From Cercis canadensis (taxonomy: Eukaryota; Streptophyta; Magnoliopsida; Fabales; Fabaceae): DNA of 64,000 nucleotides. Under the pieces are notes generated by a model. That model was not told the origin of the DNA, did not search any database, and was given only the letters and a program-made list of their open reading frames with translations. The DNA is taken from the NCBI GenBank assembly GCA_003255065.1, contig QAOA01003613.1:1-64000 (forward strand). The letters run 5' to 3'. Position 1 is the stretch's first letter, and every line of letters starts with the position of its first letter. The position numbers and the translations under genes were made by a program. Positions 1 to 11,245 of this stretch are shown one piece after another.

Positions 1-370
1 CTTTTGAGTAAAACATTTTGCAACTAGTCTTGCTTTAAAGGTTTGCGATGTACCATCAGAATTATATTTCCTCCTGAAAACCCATTTGTTACCAATGGGC
101 TTTGAGCCAGGTGGTAAGTCAACTAAGACCCAAGTATTATTAGACATTATTGAGTCCATTTCATCATTCACAGCTTCTTTCCAGAATGCTGAATCTCTAG
201 AAGACATTGCTTCTTCAAAAGTTTTGGGCTCACTTTCAATGTTTAATAATATCTTCACCTTTTTACAAATCCGATTCCTACTACCTTCTACCAAGAAAGT
301 AATAAAATCAGGATCAAGGCTTTTCTCTTTTCTTGGCCTTTGACTTCTTCTTGGTTCAGATGGTTCGTTC

Positions 371-458
371 ACAAGTTTTCTCTTACCTATAGCAAGAGAA
401 TTAAAATTATCAAAACAAGTTTTCTCTTACCTTTAGCAAGAGAATTAAAATTATCAAA
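371..458. repeat. 44-bp tandem duplication in copia pol
   Basis: Bases 371-414 and 415-458 are the same 44-mer with one difference (ctatagc against ctttagc). The duplication sits between integrase and RT on the - strand and shifts the frame. Confidence 0.9.
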
Positions 459-470
459 ATTATTTTGATC

Positions 471-1439
471 CTATGAATTTTGTGGTTCATGCATACCACT
501 TTCAGGTTCATGCACAATTTGATCTAACATGAATTTTTCTTCAAAAAATTCAACATGAATAGATTCCACTATAACATTAGACTCTAAATTTAGAAGTCTA
601 TATGCTTTAGAATTTTGTGCATAACCAACAAAAACACTTTTAATTCCTCTTCGCCTTAATTTGGTTCTTTGAGAATCAGGAAGTCTATAGAATGCAATAC
701 ACCCCCACACTTTAAAATAATTCAGATTTGGTTTCCTTCCATTCCAAATTTCATATGGTGAAATATGTGTTTTCTTGGAAGGAACTTTGTTATGAATGTG
801 ACATGCAGTAAGTAAAGCTTCACCCCACAAGTTATATGGTAACTTAGCATTTAAAAGCATAGCATTTACCATATCAACTAGGGTCCTATTTTTCCTTTCT
901 GCTAGTCCATTCTGCTGGGGTGTAAAAGGGGTGGTTTTCTGATGGATTATTTCATTTTCTTCACAGAATTTATCAAATTCCTTAAAGAAATATTCTCCAC
1001 CTCTATCACTCCGAATTATTTTAATTTTTCTTTCCTTTTGATTCTCTACCACAGATTTAAATTCCTTAAATCTTTCAAAGGCCTCATCTTTTGTTCTCAA
1101 TAGATATACATATAAAAACCGAGAACAATCATCTATAAATGTAATGAAATACCTTTTTCCTCCTCTGGTTAATTTACCATTTAATTCACAAATATCAGAA
1201 TGAATCAAATCTAAAATTTGTGTATCACACTCTACTTTAGGAAAAGGTTTTCTTGTTATTTTTGCTTCAACACAAATTTCACATTTATCTTTATGAACAC
1301 ACTTGCAATCAATATAATTATGAGTTGACATATATTTTATCATATGATAATTTAAATGTCCTAATCTAGCATGCCATAAAGAAGAAGAATCAATGTAAGC
1401 AGAAACAACGTTTATTTCATTCACACTGAACTTAAACAT
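471..1439 (-). pseudogene. copia GAG-pre-integrase and integrase core fragment
   Basis: A 322-residue open frame. Near the start is the HARLGH...C..C zinc-binding segment of the GAG-pre-integrase/HHCC domain. The integrase core follows with its acidic residues in context: DLIHSD, then RSDRGGEY, then the glutamate in the PQQNGLAERKNR motif. After it come the usual linker motifs KVWGC and FVGY. In an intact element this protein would insert the cDNA into the host genome. The frame closes at 471, before the RT domain at 1-343, because of the 44-bp tandem duplication at 371-458, whose length is not a multiple of three. Confidence 0.85.
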
Positions 1440-1656
1440 GTCATCAAGGGAGTATCCCTTTTCCTACAAACAGTCCACTCTTGGACATTACAATTTTGTC
1501 TGACTCTAGGACAATCTTAAAACCCTTCTTACAAAGCAAACTTATAGAAACTAAGTTTCTTTTAACATCAACGTTTATTTCATTCACACTTAACTTAAAC
1601 ATGTCATCAAGAGAGTATCCCTTTCCTACAAATAGTCCACTCTTGGACATTACAAT
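1406..1656. repeat. imperfect direct duplication (about 88 bp, period 163)
   Basis: 1406-1494 and 1569-1656 match almost base for base, including cattcacact and the cttggacattacaat end. The first unit has one extra T in a T-run. Both encode the same stretch of the copia GAG-pre-integrase region, so this is an internal duplication of the dead element. Confidence 0.85.
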
Positions 1657-1840
1657 CAAAGACCATTAATGGGCTTTGACTTACTAGGTTATTTGGGCTT
1701 GTTAAATGGGCTTGTGCCCATTTAAATAAAGTTACTCTATAACTTTAGTTTGTCTTTATAAAGCTTTTTACATACTCTAATTTAACTAATGTGGGACTTG
1801 GTTATTATAAGCATATTTACAAACTATTTCAACATCAGCA

Positions 1841-4800
1841 ACCTAGCAACCTCTACAACTGGGATGCCATTGTTTGTGATAGCAGTAATACAACAGTCTC
1901 AGAGATAAATCTCTCTAATGCCAATCTCAATGGGACCCTCATAGGGTTGGAATTTTCTTCCCTTTCCAATCTCACTCACCTCAACCTGAATACCAACAGT
2001 TTCAGTGGTGCAATACCATCTGCAATTGGTAATCTCTCCAGGCTAACTTTCTTGGACCTGGGAAATAACTTATTTGAAGGTACACTACCATCAGAGATAG
2101 GCCAGCTGAAGGACCTTCAATATATTAGCTTTTACAACAATAGTCTCAATGGTACCATTCCTTATCAGCTCACAAATCTCCCAAAATTATGGTACCTCGA
2201 CCTTGGGTCAAATTACTTTACATCTCCCCCAGAATGGTCCCAATATTCAGCCATGTCTTCCTTAACCCACCTCAGTTTGGCTCTAAATAATTTCAATTCT
2301 CACTTCCCAAGCTTTGTGCTGGATTGCCAGAACTTGACCTTTCTTGACTTGTATCAATATCCTATGAGTCTGATACCAGAATCACTGTATACCAGTCTGG
2401 GAAAGCTTGAATACCTCAATCTAACCAATTGTGGGATATATGGACCATTGCCATCAAACCTTTCCAAGCTTTCTAATCTCAAAGCACTCCACCTGGGCAT
2501 TAACAAGTTTACTGGTCCTATTCCTGCAGGTTTAGAATTGATCTCTGGGCTTCAGATTCTTGAATTGCACGAGAATGCACTCCATGGGGAAATTCCTTCC
2601 TCTTTAGGCCAACTCAGGGAGCTTTGGCGTCTTGATCTCCACAAGAATCTTTTGAATTCTACAGTCCCTACAGAGCTGGGCTTCTGTACTAACCTGATCT
2701 ACTTGAGTTTGGCAGTAAATAGTCTGACTGGTCCCTTGCCTTTGTCATTGTCCAATCTGACCAACATAAAAGAATTGGGGTTGTCAGATAATTATTTTAC
2801 TGGTCAGATTTCTTCTTTCTTGATCTCTAATTGGACAGAATTGGTCTCTCTGCAACTTCAAAACAACACATTTACAGGAAAAATTCCTGAAGCAATAGAC
2901 CTCTTGAAACAAATCAACATCCTCTATCTGTACAAAAATCACTTCTCAGGGCTCATTCCTGCGGGGATCGGAAACTTGAAAGGTATGATAGAATTAGACC
3001 TTTCAGGAAACCAATTATCTGGTCCAATTCCTTCAAGCATATGGAGTCTTCCAAGCATTGAAGTCATAAACCTTTTCTTCAATAATCTCTTTGGAACCAT
3101 TCCCATGGATATTGGAAACTTGTCCTCACTCAAAATTTTTGATGTCAACAATAATTTTTTGCATGGAGAGTTGCCAGAGACCATTTCTCGGCTAACTCAA
3201 TTAGCATCATTTTCTGTATTCACCAATAATTTTTCGGGCAGAATTCCCAGAGATTTTGGGAAGAATAGTCCTCATCTGAGTCATGTTAGCTTTATAAACA
3301 ACAGCTTCTCTGGAGAACTGCCACCTAATTTGTGCAGTGGTTTTGGACTTAAAGATTTGAGGGTGAATGACAACAGCTTTTCTGGGCTACTGCCGAAGTG
3401 CTTGAGAAATTGTTCAGAACTGACTAGAGTTTGGCTTCATGGAAATCAATTCATTGGAAACATCACAGAAGCATTTGGGGTTCACCCAAAACTTGATGTC
3501 ATCCAAATTAGTCACAATCAGTTTGTTGGTGAGCTCTCTCCTACGTGGGGTGAATGTGTAAACTTAACCAGAATGGAGATGGAAGGAAATAAACTATCTG
3601 GAAAAATTCCACCTGAGCTAGGTAAGTTAAGCAAGTCAATATCTCAGCCTACAGTCCAATGAACTCACTGGCAATATCCCATCAGAGCTTGGAAATCTTA
3701 GCTTGCTGTTCATGTTCAATTTGAGTAGGAACCATTTGGCAGGAGATATCCCAGAGAGTATTGGGAAATTAGGTCATCTTGAGTATCTTGATTTATCAGA
3801 TAACTATTTCACCGGAAGCATACCCAAAGAACTCAGTAATTGTGACAAATTACTGAGCTTGAATTTGAGCCATAACAATCTATCTGGTGAAATACCGTCT
3901 GAATTTGGCAATCTCTTCTCACTTCGCTATATGCTAGACCTCGGCAGCAACTCTCTTTCAGGGCCAATTCCTCAAAACCTTCAAAAGCTTACTTTTTTGC
4001 AGGTCCTCATTGTCTCACATAACCATCTTTCAGGAGCAATCCCACAAGGTTTAACTCCATGCTCTACAGACAAGTCAGAAGAATTAAACAAAAAGGTTCT
4101 TCTTGCTGTTATCATACCTATTTGTGTGCTATTACTAATAGGGATGATTGTTCTTGGAATTGTCGTATTCTGCAGGCAGGCCAAATTCCGAAACAAAGAG
4201 AGAAGTACTCAAAACAATGAAAAAGCTAAACGCATGGTATGGGGAAGGCTTGGAAATTTCAAATTTTCTGATATTGTTAAGGCCATAAATAACTTTGATG
4301 AGAAGTACTTCATTGGAATAGGAGGATCCGGAAGTGTCTACCGCGCAGAATTACCCACAGGTCTAGTTGTTGCAGTAAAAAGGCTCAATATGACAGATTC
4401 TGGTGCCATTCCAGCAACAAATCTCCAGAGTTTTGAGAATGAGATAAGAACTCTTACAGAAGTGAGGCACCGCAACATCATAAAGCTGTATGGATTCTGT
4501 TCCAACAGGGAACGCATGTACCTGGTTTATAAATACATAGACAAAGTAGTTTAGGAAAAGTGCTGTATGGGGATGAAGGGAGATTGAGACTAAACTGGAC
4601 AACAAGGGTGAAAATGGGAATAGCACATGCACTTGCTTACCTGCACAGTGATTGTTCCCCACCAATTGTGCACAGAGATGTGGCATTGAATAACATATTA
4701 TTGGACTCAGAATTTGAAACTTGCCTTGCAGATTTTGGCACAGCAAAGTTACTCAACAATACAACAAGCTTTACCTCAATTGTTGGTTCCTATGGCTACA

Positions 4801-5753
4801 TGGCTCCAGGTATTTACACCAATTCTTTCAACTACATAGTTATGGGAATCACTACAACCCCTCTGAACCACATTCAAACATTTTTTGATACATACACTGA
4901 TCCACGCATGTGGGTGTTCTTTGAGTAAAATATCTTTCTCGTTCCAGAATTATTTTTTAAATATCACTTTAGTTATTGATTTATTTTTTATGTCACTTTA
5001 ATTTTTAAATAATCGCAATATCTGTTAAATTAATTTTTTGTAACACAAAAAATAATTACTTAAATGACTGATTTGATAGATAAAATGATTATGGAAAGAT
5101 TAAAGTGACACAAAAAATCAATGACAAACAAAAATGATATTTAAAAAATAATTCAATTACGACAAAAAAAAAATTAATTCTATTTTATTATACTATTTTT
5201 GGGTAGTGATGTAACACATGTCTCACTATTATCTACTTACAACATTTATACCTTGAATAACTTCTTTTACTGCATTTTATTCTGGTATGGGAACAATCCG
5301 CGAAACTGCAAAATGGTAACTGTGGCTACAAATTTCCCCTAATAATGGTTTAGTGACAAAAAATGAAATTTAATTGCAGAGCTAGCACAAACTATGAGGG
5401 TCACAGAAAAGTGCGACGTGTACAGCTTTGGGGTGGTGGCAATGGAGATTATGATGGGGAAGCACCCAGGAGATCTCTTGGCTACTCTATCTTGTTCAAT
5501 GAAGGATTTGCAGATGTTTCTGAAGGATGAGCTAGACCAAAGGCTTCTACCTCCAACGGGGAGATTAGCTGAAGAAGTAGTGCTGATAGTGATAATAGCC
5601 TTGGCATGCGTGCGTAATAATCCAGAGTCGAGACCTACCATGCGTTCTGTGTCACAAGAGCTATCAGTGAACAAACGGGCTCGCCTTCCGGAGCCCTTTC
5701 GCATGCTAACCACTGACAAGCTAATGGAAATAGGGTTTCAGAAGAAATTATAA
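1841..5753 (+). pseudogene. decayed MIK2-like LRR receptor kinase (paralogue of 47166-50931)
   Basis: Aligns along its length with the intact kinase on the - strand at 47166-50931, which allows the damage to be read directly. (1) The signal peptide and the first part of the LRR N-cap are absent; homology starts at about 1841, and the first Cys of the cap motif CNW is Tyr. (2) A 2-bp deletion near 3632 shifts the frame. (3) An in-frame loss of 47 codons near 4050 removes the last LRR and the cysteine-pair cap before the membrane segment. (4) A 1-bp deletion near 4538 shifts the frame inside the kinase N-lobe. (5) The glycine loop reads GIGGSG where the intact copy has GKGGFG. The HRD and DFG motifs and the last exon (5380-5753) survive. 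The intron at 4810-5379 keeps GT/AG but is 570 bp, against 85 bp in the intact gene. A shortened soluble LRR product is conceivable, but no signal peptide is present. Confidence 0.9.
4947..5154. mobile_element. foldback MITE-like element in kinase intron
   Basis: The first about 60 bases (gaattattttttaaatatca...) are the imperfect reverse complement of the last about 60 (ending ...gatatttaaaaaataattc). Together with about 90 bases between them they form a long hairpin of about 208 bp. The corresponding intron of the intact paralogue is only 85 bp and lacks it, so it was gained after the duplication. No clear target duplication was found, so the superfamily is not assigned. Confidence 0.75.
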
Positions 5754-6186
5754 CCAATTAAAGAAAAAATATTAAGTATTCATGCCATCCTTTCATGGGG
5801 ATTAGGGAGAAGATTTTCAGAGAAAGAAAAAGAATGCTGTTGTCAATTCAGGCTAAATAAATAAATATGAGCCATTTTGGTCTGGTCTGAATTTGCTTAG
5901 GTCAGGATGGACTAGTTAGCCTATTTTCCTTTTTTGTTTTTTGTTTTTTGTTTTTATTTTTTTAATTTTTTTTTATGTATTTCCACGCTTTATGAGAGTT
6001 GAGACTTTGGACAATAAAAAATAAGTATTTAAGTTAAGCTTAATTACATAAAAAAGGCCTATAATCTTTGGCTTTAGTATTTTTCATTCATTTATGCAAA
6101 TTGTTTCCATATAAACTTAGAGTTTAGACAATTAAAATAACTATTTCAATTAGGCCTAGTAGCCAAATGAAGACCCCAAAAAGTCT
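5754..6186. other. AT-rich spacer downstream of the kinase pseudogene
   Basis: No gene seen. It holds the former 3' flank of the receptor kinase and a (ttttttgt)n-like T-rich tract at 5930-5975. Confidence 0.5.
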
Positions 6187-6899
6187 GGCTTAATGACTCA
6201 AATAATACCATTTTACAAACTATTTTTTTAATATCATGTTTTGAAACTATTTTTTTCAGTATTGATATTTTTATTATTTTAATATTATGTAAAAGGAGAT
6301 GTCAAAGACTCCCGTCAAACGCGGCGCACAGCCACTATTCATTAAACAGGTGGTACCATACTCCCTTTAGTTTTTCTCTTTTCACGTTCATGTTCTCTGT
6401 CTCTTTCTTCGTGTTTGCTAAGAGGCTTGGTGAAGAAACAGAGAAATAGGGAGGGGGAGAGAGAGAAAGAGAACGTGAAAAAAAGGAGAAATAGAGGGAG
6501 AAAGCATGAAGAGAGAGAAAATAGAGGGAAAATTGCTTCACAAATAGAGTGAACAGTGGCGTCAGTGTTTGACTGGCACCTTCGACATCTTGTTAATATT
6601 AAAATAATGAAAACATTGATATTAAAGGAAATAATTTCAAAACATCGATATTAAAAAAATAATTTACAAAATTGCATTATTTGGGTTATTAAGCCTTAAA
6701 TGTAANAGCATGAAGAAAGAGAAAATAGAGGGAAAATTGCTTCACAAATAGAGTGAACAGTGGCGTCAGTGTTTGACTGGCCCCTTCGACATCTTGTTAA
6801 TATTAAAATAATGAAAACATTGATATTAAAGGAAATAATTTCAAAACATCGATATTAAAAAAATAATTTACAAAATTGCATTATTTGGGTTATTAAGCC
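6187..6899. mobile_element. foldback (Mutator-like or MITE) element with about 110-bp inverted ends
   Basis: The left arm starts ggcttaatgactcaaataat (6187) and runs to about 6302. The right arm ends ...attatttgggttattaagcc (6695, repeated at 6899). The arms match as reverse complements over about 110 bp. The inner parts are also inverted (ttttcacgttcatgttctct against agagaacgtgaaaa), so nearly the whole unit folds back. The single N at 6706 duplicates 203 bp, so the true length is about 509 bp. No convincing 9-bp target duplication was visible, which leaves the Mutator assignment open. Confidence 0.7.
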
Positions 6900-6909
6900 T
6901 TAAATGTAA
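6503..6909. repeat. 203-bp direct repeat around a single N (assembly join)
   Basis: 6503-6705 and 6707-6909 are near-identical (gagaga/gaaaga and ggcacc/ggcccc differ) and are separated only by N at 6706. Best read as an unmerged contig overlap. Confidence 0.9.
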
Positions 6910-7970
6910 GTTATTTTAAAAGAAGATTTTATTTAATTAACTTTATTTATTGTTCTTAAAGAATAAAAAACTTATTTTTTAATGACAATCAACAAATTCT
7001 GTCAACTTTTACGGATGCATTAAAGAAAGAACCAAAACAATCTCTTACAAAACAAAAAGACAAAAAAGTTCAAAAAGAAAATAAAAGAACTAAACTGTTC
7101 ATTTTCACAAAATAAGAGGATTAAAATTGATACTAAGCCTAATTTTATACTGCACTCTTCAAATCAGCTATAAATTATTTTGCTAAATTTTATCACATGT
7201 ATGACCATAGCTTTGATGTTGCTTGGTGACCAATGAAAATTTTAAGTAAATGTACCAAATATTATGTATCTGATTTGTGAAAATTTGAAACTTTAAGCAT
7301 GCATATTAAAGTGCTAATCTCTAAGTTTGAGGATGAGATTTACATATGAGATGTTGGCATAGCTTGACAGGGTATATAATTTGTACTCTCAATTTAGTAT
7401 TAATTTGAGTATTATTCTACTAATGAGTTAATTTTTTTTAGTAAATTTACCAATCTCATTAGTTAAAATCATATAAAATTACTTTTTTTTTTGGTGGAAC
7501 ATAAAGTTATACTTTATATTTATCAATTTGACAGACTTGCAACTAAATAGCATATGACTAAGTAGTATTGAGATTGTCTTCAGGACTTGTAGGTTTTATG
7601 TTCAAACTCAGAGTTATTGTCAAAGTACCAAAATAAGTTAGCCACTTAATCACATGTAACAACTTACTAAGTAGCAATATTTTTTTGGTATTATCTGATA
7701 CGACTGTGGGTTGGAATACATAACCCACAAGCTCTTGAAGATAGCCTCAATACAACTTAGACACATATTATTTGGTCTAAGTAGTACCATAATTAATAAT
7801 ATACCTAAAATTTAATTTCATGTCTCACTTTAATGCTTATCACACAAATAATGTTCCACTAAATTGTGGCTACTATATTAATCTCATATATAGTTCCACT
7901 ATAAGTATTAAACACAAAAATAAACAATTTTTTAGCTTCAATCACTAGACAATAATACAAAAAAGGAACC
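6910..7970. other. AT-rich intergenic stretch
   Basis: No open frame, inverted repeat or recognisable element was found by eye. It ends where LINE ORF1 coding similarity starts. Confidence 0.4.
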
Positions 7971-8968
7971 ATGAGTATTGAGAGTGGCAAAAGGGAAAAG
8001 GTGATTACGGCAACAAATGGAAAGCCTGCAGAGGAAATCGATCTCCTCTCGGAGTGTAAAGAAGATTAAGGGAGGTGGCAAAGAGTTTGATGGCCTCTCT
8101 TCGATGCTTGTCTCTTATGATATGGTGGTGCAAGATAAAACCATGGAGAAAGGGTTCACAGAGGGCGAGCGTATGTCATACAAAAACACTCTTATGGGTG
8201 GCATGAGTGAATTTGAGTCTGGTAAGTTTGAATCTGAGTCAGAAGATGTGGACAATGAGGAGATTGTTCCAGAAACAGGCGAGGAAGCCAGGGAGCATTC
8301 AAAGTCTAATGAATGCAAGGACTCAAGGATCAAAGTTTTGTATGACAAGGTAGATCCTTCCTGTCCCATGATAGAACTCTCCTAGAAAGAGCGTGAGGGA
8401 ATCCGGAGGCCATGGAAGAAGTGCTTGATTATTAAGCTACTGGGGAAATGTGTGGGATTCCATTTTCTAGAAAAGAAGTTAAAGCAAATTTAGTCCCTGA
8501 AGGGTATCATGACCATTATTGATATGAGTAATGACTTCTATCTAGTTAAGTTCAGCACTAAGTAAGACTACGACTTTGCGCTTACCGGAGGTCCTTGGAT
8601 GATATTTGATCACTATCTCACTATTCGAGAATGGCAACCAAACTTTAATCCGTATGAGGCGACAATTGATACTGTAGCAGTTTGGTTACGTTTTCCTGGT
8701 ATAGCTATGGAATATTATAATAAAGAAATTATGGACACCTTAGGGAATTGTGTCGAACACACGTTCGAAGTTGATACCAACACTTTCTTGCAATCGCAAG
8801 GGAAGTTTGCAAGGTTGTGTGTTGAAGTTGACCTCACGAAACCTTTGCTATCCCATTTGTGTATATATGGGATTTCCTATTTTGTAGAGTATGAAGGCAT
8901 TCATCTTATATGCTTTCAGTGTGGGCGGCATGGGCATCTTATGGAGGGCTGTTATGAGAAGCCTCAAG
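7971..8968 (+). pseudogene. LINE ORF1, N-terminal part (DUF4283 and CCHC knuckle)
   Basis: The first ATG is at 7971, but the frame shifts soon after. The readable part runs from 8017 to 8385 (acidic, Ser/Glu-rich) and from 8599 onward. 8390-8860 encodes a DUF4283-type RNA-binding domain (motifs KCLIIKLLGK, YDFALTGGPWMIFDHYL, VWLRFPGI). A zf-CCHC_4 knuckle CFQCGRHGHLMEGC follows at about 8919-8955. This is the nucleic-acid-binding protein of plant L1 elements. Stop codons at 8385 and 8561 break it, and the hAT element then interrupts it. Confidence 0.85.
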
Positions 8969-9939
8969 CAAGGAACAAAATTTTGTTTCGAGGTACCGTT
9001 TCGATGACTTAGGAAACGGAAACGTTTCATAAATTTCGTGGAAACAGAAAATTTTTTAAGAAACATTTCAAATAATATTAAGCAATATTTTTTTTTCAAT
9101 TTTAAAAGATTCTAACATAATATTACTAGAGATATATAAGATTAGAGAGTATAATATTAAATAATTACATCTTTAAATAAATAACATTGATATAATTAAT
9201 GTCCAAAATTTTGACAACATTTAGCATACATAAAACTTAATGCAAAATTTTTCTTGCGTGACTTGCCAATCTTACTTAGCAAATATTCCAACCTTAATTG
9301 CTTCTTTTTTTAATTTAAAATTAAGACACCTAAGCACAGAATTATTAATTTACCACCAGTGAGAACACTGTGACTCTTCATTACTTCATTGCCCCTCTAT
9401 CTGTTTCTTTCTGTATGTCTCTTCCTTTTCTTCACTCTCAAGAGGTGGTGAAGGTCGACGAGAACTGAGCTTCGCTGTCATCAACTCAACAAAAGGGAGA
9501 GACAAAATGGGGTTCTTCTCCTTTCTGGGTCAACGAGCACTAGACTTGGGTTTAGTTTCTTCAATTATGTGCATTAATTATTGAATATCTTTGTTTTTTT
9601 GCCAAGCATCAACACCAACTTAAGCATGCAAATTTGTTGAGCAGTTTTGTGATTTATTGAACTGATTCTACATCATTTTGAGGAATGTTGGATTTTCTGC
9701 CTCTCCATACTCCCTCTACAATCTATTTCTCTCTCTCTCCCTCCCTCCCTCCCTTTGGCCTCCTGATTCGTTCCAAAACGGAGCGAAGTGTCTTCATTTC
9801 CTCCGAAATGCACCGAATCTCTTCTCTTTTGATGGAAACAATTGATTTTCGAAATTGGAACTATGTTTCATGTTGTTAATAGACAAAACCAAAAAATTTC
9901 GTGTGTTTCATCCGAAACGACTCAAAATTTTGTTCCTTG
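8969..9939. mobile_element. hAT-type non-autonomous element (971 bp)
   Basis: Both ends carry the perfect 17-bp inverted repeat CAAGGAACAAAATTTTG (8969-8985 and 9923-9939). It is flanked by the exact 8-bp direct repeat GCCTCAAG (8961-8968 and 9940-9947). An 8-bp duplication with a CA...TG terminus is the hAT signature. Short gaaac/gtttc motifs are frequent near both ends, as expected of transposase-binding subterminal repeats. There is no transposase frame. The interior (about 9370-9560) is less AT-rich than its surroundings and reads like a gene leader, so captured sequence is possible but unproven. Removing the element restores the LINE ORF1 frame. Confidence 0.92.
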
Positions 9940-10224
9940 GCCTCAAGGACACCAAAAAGAGACAACGGTTTCAGGGGAGATGGCTCCAATGCTCGGCGGG
10001 AATAATGGGATCAATGCTGATGAGGACAACTAGTTTGGTCCTTGGATGCTGGTTCAAAGACAAAGGAGATTTAGGCGTGATAAAGGGAATGACTCTAGCA
10101 ATCCAAACAAAGAGGGAGGCAGTTGTTCATGGGAGAAAAATCAAGGATTGGTGGGTAGAGCTAATGGGTCCCGCTATGCACATCTTGAGGAGCTGAATAA
10201 TGGTAATCATGAGCCAATCATGGA
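9940..10224 (+). pseudogene. LINE ORF1, middle part
   Basis: Continues the ORF1 frame across the hAT element. It includes the segment FGPWMLVQRQRR and then GSRYAHLEELNNG, both typical of the ORF1 tail of plant LINEs. A TAG at 10031-10033 interrupts it. Confidence 0.75.
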
Positions 10225-10441
10225 TAGGGATGGCAATGGGGCGGGGATGGGGCGGGGCAAGCAGTCCCCGTCCCCATCCCCAAAGGGCATGGGGATGCCC
10301 CATCCCCGGACCCATCCCCGGCGGGGATTTTTTAGCATCCCCATCCCCACCCCACTAAATCCTCATCTGCCCCATGCCCCGCCCCATTTACCCATAAAAT
10401 CATACATTTTTTAAATATACACAATTTACAAGTTCAATCTA
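10225..10441 (+). mobile_element. hAT-like terminus, G/C-rich (partial)
   Basis: Starts TAGGGATGGCAATGGGGCGG directly after LINE sequence. This is a recurrent plant hAT-like terminal motif, with runs of gggg and cccc able to pair with each other (10237-10260 against 10365-10385). It is cut at N 10442, so the other end and the target duplication cannot be checked. Confidence 0.6.
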
Positions 10442-10442
10442 N

Positions 10443-10650
10443 CTTAGAAAAAAAGAGTGAAAAAATAATAAAGGGTAAACTAGTAAAAATATTTTACAAT
10501 AAGACATTTCCTTCCCTTTCCTTTCCTTTTCCTCATTTTAATCATCCAAACAAAGGAGAGGAAAACCCCTCCCTTTCCTTTCCTTTCCTTTCCCTCACTT
10601 TCCTCTCCTCTCCTCTCCTCTCCCCTCCAAAAAAACTCTCAAACAGAGCC
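10443..10650. mobile_element. pyrimidine-rich transposon terminus (partial)
   Basis: Dominated by (ctttcc)n and (tcctc)n tracts. It ends ...AAACAGAGCC directly against LINE sequence at 10651; ends of the GGCTCTGTTT type are common in plant hAT-like MITEs. Its start is lost at the N. Confidence 0.45.
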
Positions 10651-11005
10651 TTAGGCGTGATAAAGGGAATGACTCTAGCAATCCAAACAAAGAGGAAGGC
10701 AGTTGTTCATGGGAGAAAAATCAAGGATTGGTGGGTGGAGCTAATGGGTCCCGCTATGCACATCTTGAGGAGCTGAATAATGGTAATCATGAGCCAATCA
10801 TGGAGATTCAAAAGGAGTTGACTTAGGGGGTTCAAAGTTGAGGGAAGAATAATGGCCAATATTCTCCACGTGGGTACATTAAAAATAAGAAGCAATTAGC
10901 AATTCAGTTTGAGGAACTAGAAGGAAATTCACATGAGCAAGGCCCGTAGGGAGTTAGCCAGGTGTCAAAAGGCCTTGGGCCTAAAATCCATGTCAAGGAA
11001 AACTT
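10651..11005 (+). pseudogene. LINE ORF1, C-terminal tail
   Basis: Repeats the 154-bp ORF1 segment and then continues with the ORF1 tail until about 11005, where similarity to LINE coding sequence ends and AT-rich CACTA-A sequence begins. Several stops are present. Confidence 0.6.
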
Positions 11006-11192
11006 TAGATATATATTTTATGGATTATTAACTTGATTAATGGTTTGATTTATGAGTTTTTCTTTAATGTTGAATCCGAATTTCAATTTTAAAATTGGAG
11101 TAGTTGTAGATTTTTTTATTTTTTTTTATTGAAATTGGTCGAGGGCTTTTGATGTATGATATATGTAGAGGGTTTGGATATTTTTTGTTATT

Positions 11193-11245
11193 TTTTTTGA
11201 ATTAATATGAATAAATTTNTTTTTTGAATTAGTATGAATAAATTT
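11193..11245. repeat. 26-bp direct repeat around single N at 11219
   Basis: ttttttgaattaatatgaata before the N and ttttttgaattagtatgaata after it differ by one base. Assembly join. Confidence 0.75.

Larger units (their letters stand above)
1..1660 (-). mobile_element. Ty1/copia retrotransposon remnant (Tork/Tnt1-like), truncated
   Basis: Read on the - strand this is the middle of a copia polyprotein: GAG-pre-integrase, integrase core, then the N-terminus of reverse transcriptase running off the left edge (the motif around KPIGNKWVFRRK is encoded at about 60-100). The gag end and protease are missing, because homology stops near 1660. The 170 bases that follow (1661-1830) repeat the words gggctt/gggccc and contain a TGTGGGACTT motif of the kind seen in copia LTRs, so they may be LTR remains; this is inference. 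Two internal tandem duplications (371-458 and 1406-1656) break the frame, so the copy is dead. Confidence 0.85.
10071..10804. repeat. 154-bp direct repeat flanking two different insertions and an N
   Basis: 10071-10224 and 10651-10804 are near-identical LINE ORF1 sequence. Between them lie a G/C-rich element end, N at 10442, and a pyrimidine-rich element end. Either the two halves are alternative haplotypes joined head to tail at the N, or the segment is truly duplicated. Confidence 0.85.

Noticed and set aside
1661..1830. Promoter or first exon of the decayed receptor kinase
   Set aside because: It shows no similarity to the upstream part of the intact paralogue and looks like LTR remains.
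2939..3184. Reverse-strand frames over the receptor kinases
   Set aside because: Shadows of the LRR coding sequence; the same shadow occurs in both paralogues.
10046..10414. Open frame with Pro/His-rich tail
   Set aside because: It fuses LINE ORF1 residues to the G/C-rich transposon end; no independent gene.
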